Of a stretch of DNA of 30,281 nucleotides, positions 1 through 6,965 are shown piece by piece. Positions within the stretch are counted from its first letter, which is position 1. Every line of letters starts with the position of its first letter. The stretch covers positions 1-30,281 of IMG/VR virus record IMGVR_UViG_3300020160_000064; one strand, written 5' to 3'. The stretch comes from a virus. Position numbers and translations under genes: made by a program. The notes under the pieces were generated by a model, which did not search any database, was not told the origin of the DNA, and saw nothing but the letters and a program-made list of their open reading frames with translations.

Positions 1-93
1 AAGCGCAACGAAGCCTTCAAAGCTCGTCATGCTCAGAACATTGCAAAGGGTAAGATGAGTGCTGCTTATTGGGCTGATAAAATTAAGTGGTAA
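1..93 (+). CDS. C-terminal end of a small basic phage protein (5' truncated by window)
   Basis: Frame 1 is open from the first base and ends with TAA at 91-93, giving 30 residues that begin KRNEAFKARH and end AAYWADKIKW. The stretch is rich in Lys/Arg and aromatic residues. From memory, tails of the type KARHxxNIAKGKMSAAYWADKxKW occur at the ends of small phage proteins of unknown function in aquatic phage genomes, but this cannot be checked here. The start codon lies outside the window, so total length and function cannot be given. It is followed by a 21-bp gap and then a small gene on the same strand. Confidence 0.6.
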   Translation, partial: KRNEAFKARHAQNIAKGKMSAAYWADKIKW

Positions 94-114
94 AACACTA
101 AAGATGTTATACCT

Positions 115-315
115 ATGTACATAGTTCAGTTTTTGTTCTGCGTTGCACAAGCGTGTGTGATGTTGGAGCAGCACCCGTATGTGGTGTATAAGGACAAGCA
201 AAGCTGTGAAGCTGCAGCGCTTGTACAGGTAAAAGAGTTGATGGCTTTGTGGGATGACAAAGCTATTGAGGCTGTTGCAACTCGTTGTGTAGACAAGAGC
301 GGCAGTATTGTTTGA
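115..315 (+). CDS. small hypothetical protein, 66 aa
   Basis: This is a short ORF on the same strand as its neighbours. The protein starts with a hydrophobic segment containing a Cys (residues 3-16) followed by a polar, helical-looking region (DKQSCEAAALVQVKEL), with three further Cys. It could be a small secreted or membrane-associated protein, but no family is recognised. No clear Shine-Dalgarno precedes ATG 115. The bases just before it read TGTTATACCT, which resembles an extended -10 element, so a leaderless or later start is possible. A small hairpin follows the stop codon. Confidence in coding rests on gene packing and strand only. Confidence 0.5.
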   Translation: MYIVQFLFCVAQACVMLEQHPYVVYKDKQSCEAAALVQVKELMALWDDKAIEAVATRCVDKSGSIV

Positions 316-335
316 GGCGTGGCCTCGTTTATTTT
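314..335 (+). terminator. possible weak terminator hairpin
   Basis: GAGGC (314-318) and GCCTC (322-326) form a 5-bp stem with a GTG loop, followed by GTTTATTTT. It begins within the stop codon of the preceding gene and lies just before the ribosome binding site of the next. The stem is short, so full termination is doubtful. Confidence 0.3.
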
Positions 336-348
336 CAAAGGAAACATT

Positions 349-642
349 ATGGCTACGGCTAAGACAGACGCACAAAAGGTTACAGAACTTCGCAAACAAG
401 CAATGGACAAGACATTGCCTCAAGAAGTTCGTGATATGGCTGACAAGAAGGCTAACGACATTGAAGCCAAATCTGTGGAGAAAGCTACAGGTATGAAGTT
501 GGCTAAGGGTGGTGATGTTAAGGCTAAGATGGCTGCTACCAACAAAGCTAAGAAACCAGCAGGTAAAGCTGGTGTTGCCATTGTCATTGCTCCTATGAAG
601 AAGATGAACAAAGGTGGTATGGTAAAAAAGGGTAAATGCTGA
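349..642 (+). CDS. small Lys/Ala-rich phage protein, 97 aa
   Basis: ATG 349 is chosen over an in-frame ATG at 319 because AAAGGAA (337-343) lies 5 bases upstream and the extra ten residues would overlap the hairpin region. The protein is very basic and Ala/Lys-rich. An N-terminal helical part (VTELRKQAMDK..PQEVRDMADKKANDIEA) is followed by a low-complexity tail. That tail carries two glycine-glycine motifs, LAKGGDVKAK near residues 51-60 and MNKGGMVKKG near 86-95. Similar GG motifs occur in two larger virion-type proteins of this window. Basicity suggests nucleic-acid or virion association, but this is inference. No enzyme motif is visible. Confidence 0.75.
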   Translation: MATAKTDAQKVTELRKQAMDKTLPQEVRDMADKKANDIEAKSVEKATGMKLAKGGDVKAKMAATNKAKKPAGKAGVAIVIAPMKKMNKGGMVKKGKC

Positions 643-643
643 C

Positions 644-811
644 ATGGCTACTAAACAGACTAAGAAGCAAACAGCCAAAGTTGCTAAGGTGATGGGAGAG
701 TTCAAAGAAGGCTCTCTGCACAGTGGCAAAGGTGGTAAAGTGGTGAAGAGTCCTAAGCAGGCTATAGCAATTGCTTTGTCTGAGGCTAAAGTGAAGCCTA
801 AAAAGAAATGA
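644..811 (+). CDS. DUF6496-like small basic protein, 55 aa
   Basis: ATG 644 starts one base after the previous stop (640-642). The product begins MATKQTKKQT, contains VMGEFKEGSLHSG and SPKQAIAIALSEA, and ends PKKK. The combination MGEFKxGxLHSGxGxKV..xxQAIAIALSEA is how I recognise the DUF6496 family of small phage and bacterial proteins of unknown function. The Lys-rich ends suggest binding to nucleic acid or an acidic partner (inference). The TGA stop (809-811) overlaps the ATG (808-810) of the following virion-type gene, which indicates translational coupling. It lies among late genes. Confidence 0.8.
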   Translation: MATKQTKKQTAKVAKVMGEFKEGSLHSGKGGKVVKSPKQAIAIALSEAKVKPKKK

Positions 812-2067
812 GTATTACCAGCTATCCAGAACTTGTACACATTGCTAGTAGTGGCAACACTGTTAGCATTGGTGGTACAAACGTCGATGCATTTGGAAGA
901 CTACGCATCAGTAGCCCATTGACGCTGTTTGACTCATCGCATCGATTCACCGATAACAACCTTTGGGTGGATTCCATCACTGGCACAGCAGCCGCAACTT
1001 TCAATGCAAACGAAGGCTTGGTCAATCTAACGGTTGGATCTGCAAGTGGTGATCAAATTGTTCGTGAAACCATTAAAGTGTTTGCATACCAACCGGGAAA
1101 GAGTTTGTTGGTTATGTCCACGTTTGTTTTTGGTACAGCCAATGCAAACTTAAGACAGCGTATTGGTTATTTCGGTGCAGCAAATGGCATCTACTTTGAG
1201 CGAGATGGTACAACTTTGTACATGGTTGAGCGCAGTAGCGTGTCTGGTTCTGTTGTAAATACTCGTATAGCTCAGACCAATTGGAATCAAGACAAGCTTG
1301 ATGGTACAGGTCGTTCTGGTATTACGCTGGATGCTACTAAGGCTCAAATCTTGTACATGGACATTGAATGGCTTGGACTTGGAACAGTTAGAACAGGATT
1401 TGTCATTGATGGTGTATTTGTTCCAGTACATAGTTTTCATCACGCCAACATCATCACTACAACATACATCACAACAGCTTCGTTGCCGTTGCGATATGAA
1501 ATGACAAACAATGCAACCACTGGAGTTTCTAGTACACTCAAGCAAGTTTGCTCAACTGTTATTTCTGAAGGCGGTTATGAACTTCGTGGATCACAGCTAT
1601 CGATTGGTACAGCCATTACTGCCCCTCATACATTAACTACAGCAGGTACTGACTATCCCATTGTGTCAATTCGATTGAAGTCTGCTAGGTTGGACGGCAT
1701 TGTCATCATGACCGCAGTATCAATACTTGGTATCACAAACAACGCCAATTACAAATGGAAAATTATTGCTCAGGGCACTACCAACGCTGGTACTTGGGTT
1801 AGTGCTGGTGCAAACTCGTCAGTAGAATATAACATCACAGGTACTTCTTTCACTGCAGGTACAGGTAGGGTGTTGGCTTCTGGGTACTTCCAAGGGTCCA
1901 ATCAAGGCTCTAGCACTATCGATATTCTTAAAGAAGCTTTGTTTGCTGCTCAGCTTGAACGCAATTTTTTAACATCTACCCCTTACGAGATCAGTCTTGT
2001 TTGTTCAGGATCAAGTAACGGTGATCAAGTTCATGCTTCAATTGATTGGGAAGAAATTTCAAGATGA
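808..2067 (+). CDS. virion structural protein, probably tail or head surface component
   Basis: A 419-residue protein begins MSITSYPELVHIASSGN, with the phrase VDAFGRLRISSPLTLFDSSHR near residues 26-46. I recall this AFGRLRxSxPxTLFDSxHR block from predicted structural proteins of diverse marine and freshwater phages. The rest is beta-rich with alternating hydrophobic/polar pattern, Gly/Thr-rich and without transmembrane segments, typical of a virion surface protein. The C-terminus ends DQVHASIDWEEISR. ATG overlaps the preceding TGA by ATGA, and its own stop overlaps the start of the next gene in the same manner, so the three genes are probably co-translated. The exact position in the virion is unknown. 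Confidence 0.75.
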   Translation: MSITSYPELVHIASSGNTVSIGGTNVDAFGRLRISSPLTLFDSSHRFTDNNLWVDSITGTAAATFNANEGLVNLTVGSASGDQIVRETIKVFAYQPGKSLLVMSTFVFGTANANLRQRIGYFGAANGIYFERDGTTLYMVERSSVSGSVVNTRIAQTNWNQDKLDGTGRSGITLDATKAQILYMDIEWLGLGTVRTGFVIDGVFVPVHSFHHANIITTTYITTASLPLRYEMTNNATTGVSSTLKQVCSTVISEGGYELRGSQLSIGTAITAPHTLTTAGTDYPIVSIRLKSARLDGIVIMTAVSILGITNNANYKWKIIAQGTTNAGTWVSAGANSSVEYNITGTSFTAGTGRVLASGYFQGSNQGSSTIDILKEALFAAQLERNFLTSTPYEISLVCSGSSNGDQVHASIDWEEISR

Positions 2068-2396
2068 CAACAAAAAACAGAACAATTGGTAAAGAGCTAA
2101 CAACAACAAACAGTGATGTTTATGTTGTTCCTTCTAGATACAGCGCACAAATTACAAGCGTTGTTATTACAAATATGTTGTCATTTCCTGTTACGTTTTC
2201 ACTAGATTGGTATGATGTTACTTCTTCAACATATTACACCATTGCAGAGAAAACACCACTTGTTGCAAATGGTATTGTACAAATCACAGACGGTTTCTTT
2301 CTGCAGGCTGGTGACAGCTTCAGAGGACTAGCTAGTGATAACAGTGCTGTCACCGTCACAATCCGAACAGAAGAAGATTACTCAGTAGTTGTATAA
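2064..2396 (+). CDS. small virion-type beta-sandwich protein, 110 aa
   Basis: The start is placed at ATG 2064, which overlaps the preceding stop as ATGA; an in-frame start at 2046 would add six residues inside the upstream gene. The product begins MTTKNRTIGKELTTTN and consists of alternating beta-like strands (VYVVPSRYSAQITSVVITN, VTFSLDWYD, VTVTIRTEEDYSVVV). It has no charged low-complexity parts and no membrane segment. The pattern and its coupling to the 419-residue structural gene suggest a small structural or decoration partner with an immunoglobulin-like fold. No specific family is recognised. Confidence 0.7.
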   Translation: MTTKNRTIGKELTTTNSDVYVVPSRYSAQITSVVITNMLSFPVTFSLDWYDVTSSTYYTIAEKTPLVANGIVQITDGFFLQAGDSFRGLASDNSAVTVTIRTEEDYSVVV

Positions 2397-2407
2397 CGAA
2401 ATGACAT

Positions 2408-2776
2408 ATGGCAAAAGAACTTACAGATCAACATAAGCGTTTCCTTGAGGTGTTGTTCGCTGAAGCTGGCGGCAACATCAGTCACGCCATGCGTATGGCA
2501 GGTTTCTCTGAAGGCTATAGCCGACGAAGCCTGACCAACTATCTCAAAGAAGAAATCATTGAAGCTACACAGCTTTACATTGCTATGGCAGCACCAAAGG
2601 CTGCAGTGGCTATGATTGGTGCCATTGACGATCCTACAGAACTCGGATTGAAAGAGAAGATGTCTGCTGCTAAAGACTTGCTCGACCGTGCTGGTTTGGT
2701 AAAAACTGAGAAGGTGCAAGTTGAAAGCACTGGTGGCATTATGGTGTTGCCTGCTAAGGAAACTGTGGATGAGTGA
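2408..2776 (+). CDS. terS: terminase small subunit
   Basis: The 122-residue product has an N-terminal helix-turn-helix pattern of small terminase subunits: LTDQHKRFLEVLFAEAGGNISHAMRMAG followed by FSEGYSRRSLTNYLKEEI (about residues 5-50). This would bind the packaging initiation site. A central helical region (EKMSAAKDLLDRAGLVK, about 82-98) probably mediates oligomerisation, and the C-terminal tail (GGIMVLPAKETVDE) would contact the large subunit. It is the first gene of a small subunit, HTH protein, large terminase series, which strongly supports the call. Its stop overlaps the start of the next gene by 8 bases. The length is within the usual range for this family. Confidence 0.85.
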   Translation: MAKELTDQHKRFLEVLFAEAGGNISHAMRMAGFSEGYSRRSLTNYLKEEIIEATQLYIAMAAPKAAVAMIGAIDDPTELGLKEKMSAAKDLLDRAGLVKTEKVQVESTGGIMVLPAKETVDE

Positions 2777-3230
2777 GGATACCTTTGATTTTGGCTTAGG
2801 TGTTTTTGTACTACCACAGCCTACATCAAAAGAGGAGTATGTTAAGATACCAAGACTGTCCCGCACCGTTCCATTTGGTTATGTTGTAGACAGTGAAGAC
2901 GATGGATGGTTGCAACCTGTAGCGCTTGAGCTAGATGCTTTGGAAAAAGCTAAGAAGTATTTAAAGCAGTATAGCTCTAGGCAAGTGGCAGCATGGCTCA
3001 CCAATGTAACTGGTAGAGAGATTAGTCATGTTGGTTTATTGAAACGTATAAAGAATGAACAGTCCCACAAAAGGAAATCCTCTACTTATCGAAAGCTTGC
3101 CGAAGGGTACGAAAAAGCCCTTAAGAAAGCGCAAGAGTACGAAGAAAGACTCGGAACAAAAGACGGAAGCTTCTTCGATAGTGATCGATTCGTCCAACTT
3201 AGACAACACTTCACAGCCAAGTCCGATTGA
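2769..3230 (+). CDS. HTH protein of the terminase operon, possible second DNA-binding packaging factor
   Basis: ATG 2769 overlaps the small terminase stop; the longer in-frame start at 2721 lies well inside that gene and is rejected. The 153-residue protein begins MSEDTFDFGLGVFVLPQ, has KIPRLSRTVPFGYVVD (about residues 27-42) and then a helical DNA-binding-like region: ELDALEKAKKYLKQYSSRQVAAWL..TGREISHVGLLKRI (about 56-97). A charged coiled coil follows (YRKLAEGYEKALKKAQEYEERLG). I recall proteins of this pattern directly upstream of large terminases in many aquatic phages. It may act with the small subunit in DNA recognition (inference). Its last 176 bases overlap the long N-terminal reading frame of the large terminase. 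Confidence 0.7.
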   Translation: MSEDTFDFGLGVFVLPQPTSKEEYVKIPRLSRTVPFGYVVDSEDDGWLQPVALELDALEKAKKYLKQYSSRQVAAWLTNVTGREISHVGLLKRIKNEQSHKRKSSTYRKLAEGYEKALKKAQEYEERLGTKDGSFFDSDRFVQLRQHFTAKSD

Positions 3231-4641
3231 AGTTGTTGAGCCTGTGCGGGACAACGTCATATTTAGACCCAACCCCGGCCCACAAACAAACTTCCTAGCT
3301 GCTTCAGAACGAGAAGTGTTGTATGGTGGTGCTGCGGGTGGCGGTAAAAGCTATGCCATTCTTGCAGATCCTCTGCGTTACATTGCACACCCACAGTTTT
3401 CTGGACTAATTCTTCGACACACTACAGAGGAATTGCGAGAACTGATTTGGAAATCGCAGGAGATGTATCCAAAAATCTACCCCGGCATCAAGTGGAGTGA
3501 GCGAAAGATGCAATGGCAGCATCCAAGTGGGGGTAAGTTGTGGATGTCCTACCTTGACCGTGACGAAGATGTCATGCGTTATCAGGGTTTGTCGTTCTCC
3601 TACATCGCTTGGGACGAGCTAACACAGTGGCCTACCCCATTTGCGTACAACTATATGCGTTCTCGTCTGCGTACAGCAGCGCCAGATCTGCCTGTGTTCA
3701 TGAGAGCCACCACCAACCCCGGTGGTCCCGGTCATCAATGGGTTAGAAAGATGTTCATTGTGCCTGCAGCACCCGGTAAAAGCTTCTGGGCTACCGATGT
3801 TGAGACAGGTGACATGCTGACATACCCTAAAGGGCACAGCAAAGAGGGACAGCCGCTGTTCAAACGCAAGTTTATCTCGGCTAAACTGGCAGACAACCCC
3901 TATTTGGCTGAGTCTGGTGACTACGAAACCATGTTGTTGTCTCTACCAGAGCACCAACGTAAGCAATTGCTTGAAGGCAACTGGGATATTGCAGAGGGTG
4001 CAGCGTTTTCTGAGTTCAATAGGGCTATTCACGTTGTAGAACCCTACACAATCCCTAGTAGTTGGCCCAGATTCAGGGCTTGTGACTACGGATATGGTAG
4101 CTTCAGCGCTGTATTGTGGTTTGCTGTGGCTCCAGATGATAGTTTGGTGGTGTATAGGGAGCTTTATGTCAGCAAAGTGCTGGCAGAAGACCTTGCTGTC
4201 ATGGTTATGCAGGCTGAAGACGGGGAAAAGATTCGTTATGGGGTGCTGGATAGCTCATGCTGGCACAAACGTGGCGATACAGGACCGTCTATTGCTGAGC
4301 GGATGATAATGAAGGGTTGTCGTTGGCGACCTGCTGACCGTTCTGCTGGTAGTCGCATCGCTGGTAAGAACGAAATACATCGTCGTCTGCAGATTGATAC
4401 CTATACAGAGCAGCCGCGCATTGTATTTTTCAATACCTGTACACAAATCATTGCCGATCTTCCTACATTGCCTATCGATAAGACCAATTTGGAAGACATC
4501 AATACTAAAGTAAGCAACGATCACACCTATGATGCGTTGCGTTATGGCGTAATGTCACGCCCACGTAGCGGTCTTTTTGACTTCGATCCTATGTCACAGA
4601 GGACAGGTAAGGTCGTAGCAGATGAAGTATTTGGTTATTAA
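3055..4641 (+). CDS. terL: terminase large subunit (packaging ATPase and nuclease)
   Basis: 528 residues from ATG 3055. It powers DNA translocation into the prohead and cuts the concatemer. The N-terminal ATPase has Walker A GGAAGGGKS (residues 91-99), Walker B YIAWDE (183-188, Asp-Glu) and a coupling motif TTNPGGPGH (219-227). The C-terminal RNase H-like nuclease shows acidic residues in RACDYGYGS (D344), YGVLDSSCW (D399) and SNDHTYDALRYG (D489/D493). The first 65 or so residues are Lys/Ser-rich, precede the family core and overlap the upstream gene by 176 bases in another frame. Initiation could instead be at an in-frame GTG (3178 or 3244), since 3055 has no good Shine-Dalgarno. The identification is secure; the start is not. 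Confidence 0.95.
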   Translation: MNSPTKGNPLLIESLPKGTKKPLRKRKSTKKDSEQKTEASSIVIDSSNLDNTSQPSPIEVVEPVRDNVIFRPNPGPQTNFLAASEREVLYGGAAGGGKSYAILADPLRYIAHPQFSGLILRHTTEELRELIWKSQEMYPKIYPGIKWSERKMQWQHPSGGKLWMSYLDRDEDVMRYQGLSFSYIAWDELTQWPTPFAYNYMRSRLRTAAPDLPVFMRATTNPGGPGHQWVRKMFIVPAAPGKSFWATDVETGDMLTYPKGHSKEGQPLFKRKFISAKLADNPYLAESGDYETMLLSLPEHQRKQLLEGNWDIAEGAAFSEFNRAIHVVEPYTIPSSWPRFRACDYGYGSFSAVLWFAVAPDDSLVVYRELYVSKVLAEDLAVMVMQAEDGEKIRYGVLDSSCWHKRGDTGPSIAERMIMKGCRWRPADRSAGSRIAGKNEIHRRLQIDTYTEQPRIVFFNTCTQIIADLPTLPIDKTNLEDINTKVSNDHTYDALRYGVMSRPRSGLFDFDPMSQRTGKVVADEVFGY

Positions 4642-4659
4642 ATCGCTACATGTTATACC
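4631..4659 (+). promoter_or_regulatory. putative sigma70-like promoter for the portal gene (extended -10)
   Basis: TTGGTT (4631-4636), a 17-base spacer and TATACC (4654-4659) preceded by TGT form a -35/extended -10 arrangement. It lies at the end of terL and just before the portal start at 4683. The -10 is not a perfect match. The same TGTTATACCT string occurs at 105-114. Confidence 0.4.
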
Positions 4660-4682
4660 TTTCTTCATAATTTGGAACACTT

Positions 4683-6749
4683 ATGGCACTTATTGACAAA
4701 CCATCCAACGATAAAACACTGGCTCTTGATGACTCTCCGAAGGATGAGGACAACTTTGCCGCTGGTGATTTGATCAGCTTCATTGAAAAACGCTACGTCA
4801 AATCTGAAGAATCTCGTCGTACCGATGAAGAAAGATGGCTTCGTGCCTATCGCAACTATCGTGGCATCTATGGTCCTGATATTAAGTTTACTGAGACTGA
4901 AAAGAGCCGTGTATTTGTGAAGGTGACAAAGACTAAGACGCTGGCTGCGTATGGTCAAATCACAGATGTGTTGTTTTCTAACAACAAATTCCCTTTGAGT
5001 ATTGATCCATCTGTGTTGCCTGAAGGTGTGGCAGAGTCTGTTCATTTCGATCCTAAAGGCGCTCCTGCATCTATTCCGTTTGGTGAAGAAGGTGCTGCTT
5101 CTATCGGTAATGACTTTGACTTGGACAAGCTTGAAGAAATGCTTGGTGCTTTGAAGGGTGACCTGAAAGACATTCCCGGTTTGAAAGATGGTCCCGGCAC
5201 TACACCAAGCGCTGTGACGTTCAGTCCCGCTATGGTTGCTGCCAAGAAGATGGAAAAGAAAATCCATGACCAGCTTGATGAGAGCGGTGCAAGTAAACAT
5301 CTCCGTGCTTCCGCATTTGAGATGGCACTGTTTGGCACAGGTGTGATGAAGGGTCCGTTTGCAATCAACAAAGAATACCCAAACTGGACAGAAGACGGTG
5401 AATACAAGCCAACAATTAAAACTGTACCAGAAGCGTCACATGTTTCTATCTGGAACTTCTATTGGGACCCTGACGCAAACAACACAGAAGAGTGCCAGTA
5501 TATTATTGAGCGACACAAGATGTCGCGCACACAGCTTCGTGCTCTGAAGCGCCGTCCTCATTTCCGTAAGAACGTTATTGACCAGCTTATTGAACAAGGC
5601 GAAGGCTATGTTAAAAAGTATTGGGAAGATGACTTGCGTGACTACGCTCCCAACTTTGCTGTCGAGCGCTTTGAAGTGTTGGAGTATTGGGGCAACGTCG
5701 ATATTAAATTGCTTGAGGAAAACGAAATTGAAATTCCAGAAGAGTTTCAAGATGGTGATGAACTTCAGGCAAACATTTGGTATTGCAATGGCAAAATTAT
5801 TCGACTGGTGTTGAATCCTTTCAAGCCTTCAAAGATTCCTTACTATGCTGTTCCATACGAACTCAACCCATACAGCTTGGCTGGTGTTGGTGTTGGTGAG
5901 AACATGGACGACACACAAACATTGATGAACGGCTTCATGCGTATGGCTGTGGACAACGCTGTGTTGTCGGGCAACCTTGTCTTTGAAGTTGATGAAACCA
6001 ACCTTGTCCCCGGTCAAGATATGTCTGTCTATCCCGGCAAAGTGTTTCGTCGTCAAGGCGGTGCTCCCGGTCAAAGCTTGTTCGGTACTAAGTTTCCTAA
6101 CGTGTCTCAAGAGAACATGCAGTTGTTTGACAAGGCCCGTCAGCTTGCTGATGAATCGACTGGTATGCCATCGTTTGCTCACGGTCAAACTGGTGTGAGT
6201 GGTGTTGGTCGTACAGCTTCTGGCATCTCTATGCTGATGAATGCTGCTGGTGGTTCTATCAAGACCGTTATCAAGAACGTTGACGACTACTTGCTTGCTC
6301 CTCTCGGTAAAGCCTTCTTCAACTTCAACATGCAGTTTGATTTTGATCCGTCCATCCGTGGCGATCTGGAAGTCAATGCACGTGGTACAGAAAGCTTGAT
6401 GGCTACTGAAGTGCGTAGTCAGCGTTTGATGCAGTTCTTGCAAATCGTTAGCAACCCTGCGTTGATGCCGTTTGCCAAGATGCCTTACATCATCCGTGAA
6501 ATTGCTAAGTCGATGGATCTGGATCAGGACAAAGTTACTAACAATATGGATGAAGCTGCTCGTCAGGCTGCGTTGATGGGGCCATCTGCTGCGTCTGCTG
6601 GCGCTCCTGCTGCTGGTGCTCCACCTGTACCGGGCGCTGGTGTAGCTGATATGACTGGTGGCGGTGCTGGCAACATTGGTGTTGGTGCTGCCCCTATGCC
6701 GGGTGAACAAGGCTTTAGTGCTGCTCCTCAACCACCAATGGGTGCTTAA
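4683..6749 (+). CDS. portal protein (head-tail connector)
   Basis: The 688-residue protein would form the dodecameric ring at the capsid vertex through which DNA is packaged. Identification rests on its place directly after terL, its length, and typical blocks. These are an N-terminal helical region with RRTDEERWLRAYRNYRGIY and KSRVFVKVTKTKTLAAYGQI, a central wing-like part (HVSIWNFYWDPDA), and a stem/crown part with GVGENMDDTQTLMNGFMRMAVDNA and GVGRTASGISMLMNAAGG. These resemble podovirus portals. An acidic Gly/Pro-containing insert (about residues 125-170) and an Ala/Gly/Pro-rich, probably disordered C-terminus (from about 630) stand out. A putative promoter precedes it. A weak GGA lies before ATG 4683. 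Confidence 0.9.
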   Translation: MALIDKPSNDKTLALDDSPKDEDNFAAGDLISFIEKRYVKSEESRRTDEERWLRAYRNYRGIYGPDIKFTETEKSRVFVKVTKTKTLAAYGQITDVLFSNNKFPLSIDPSVLPEGVAESVHFDPKGAPASIPFGEEGAASIGNDFDLDKLEEMLGALKGDLKDIPGLKDGPGTTPSAVTFSPAMVAAKKMEKKIHDQLDESGASKHLRASAFEMALFGTGVMKGPFAINKEYPNWTEDGEYKPTIKTVPEASHVSIWNFYWDPDANNTEECQYIIERHKMSRTQLRALKRRPHFRKNVIDQLIEQGEGYVKKYWEDDLRDYAPNFAVERFEVLEYWGNVDIKLLEENEIEIPEEFQDGDELQANIWYCNGKIIRLVLNPFKPSKIPYYAVPYELNPYSLAGVGVGENMDDTQTLMNGFMRMAVDNAVLSGNLVFEVDETNLVPGQDMSVYPGKVFRRQGGAPGQSLFGTKFPNVSQENMQLFDKARQLADESTGMPSFAHGQTGVSGVGRTASGISMLMNAAGGSIKTVIKNVDDYLLAPLGKAFFNFNMQFDFDPSIRGDLEVNARGTESLMATEVRSQRLMQFLQIVSNPALMPFAKMPYIIREIAKSMDLDQDKVTNNMDEAARQAALMGPSAASAGAPAAGAPPVPGAGVADMTGGGAGNIGVGAAPMPGEQGFSAAPQPPMGA

Positions 6750-6752
6750 AAA

Positions 6753-6965
6753 ATGAGCAAACCTTTTCTTCCTAAGCTTAAAGGAATGCTCAATAGCCCT
6801 CATCTGTGGGACGCTTTTGTTGAGAAGCTCGACTATGACATTGAGCAACAACAACGAAAGCTTGAGCAAGCTACCGAATTACATGAGATGTTTAAGGCAC
6901 AGGGTGCCATTGCTGCATTGCGCCAGCTTAAGTATTTGAAAGAAGAAATCAATCATGCAAACTGA
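6753..6965 (+). CDS. small helical protein following the portal, 70 aa
   Basis: The gene starts three bases after the portal stop and overlaps the next gene by 11 bases. The product begins MSKPFLPKLKGMLNSPHLWDAFVEKL and continues as one long charged helix (DYDIEQQQRKLEQATELHEMFKAQGAIAALRQLKYLKEEI). The combination of a tryptophan-containing WDxFxxxLD start and AQGAIxALRxLKxLxE end is seen, from memory, in small proteins between portal and scaffold of many podoviruses. A coiled-coil role in prohead assembly is likely but unproven. No catalytic or DNA-binding motif is visible. Confidence 0.75.
   Translation: MSKPFLPKLKGMLNSPHLWDAFVEKLDYDIEQQQRKLEQATELHEMFKAQGAIAALRQLKYLKEEINHAN

Noticed and set aside
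4692-4697. TTGACA string as a promoter -35
   Set aside because: It lies within the first codons of the portal gene and no -10 element is found at the proper distance.
5829-6869. 346-residue minus-strand ORF
   Set aside because: Antisense to the portal gene with a His/Ser/Arg-rich composition typical of shadow frames.
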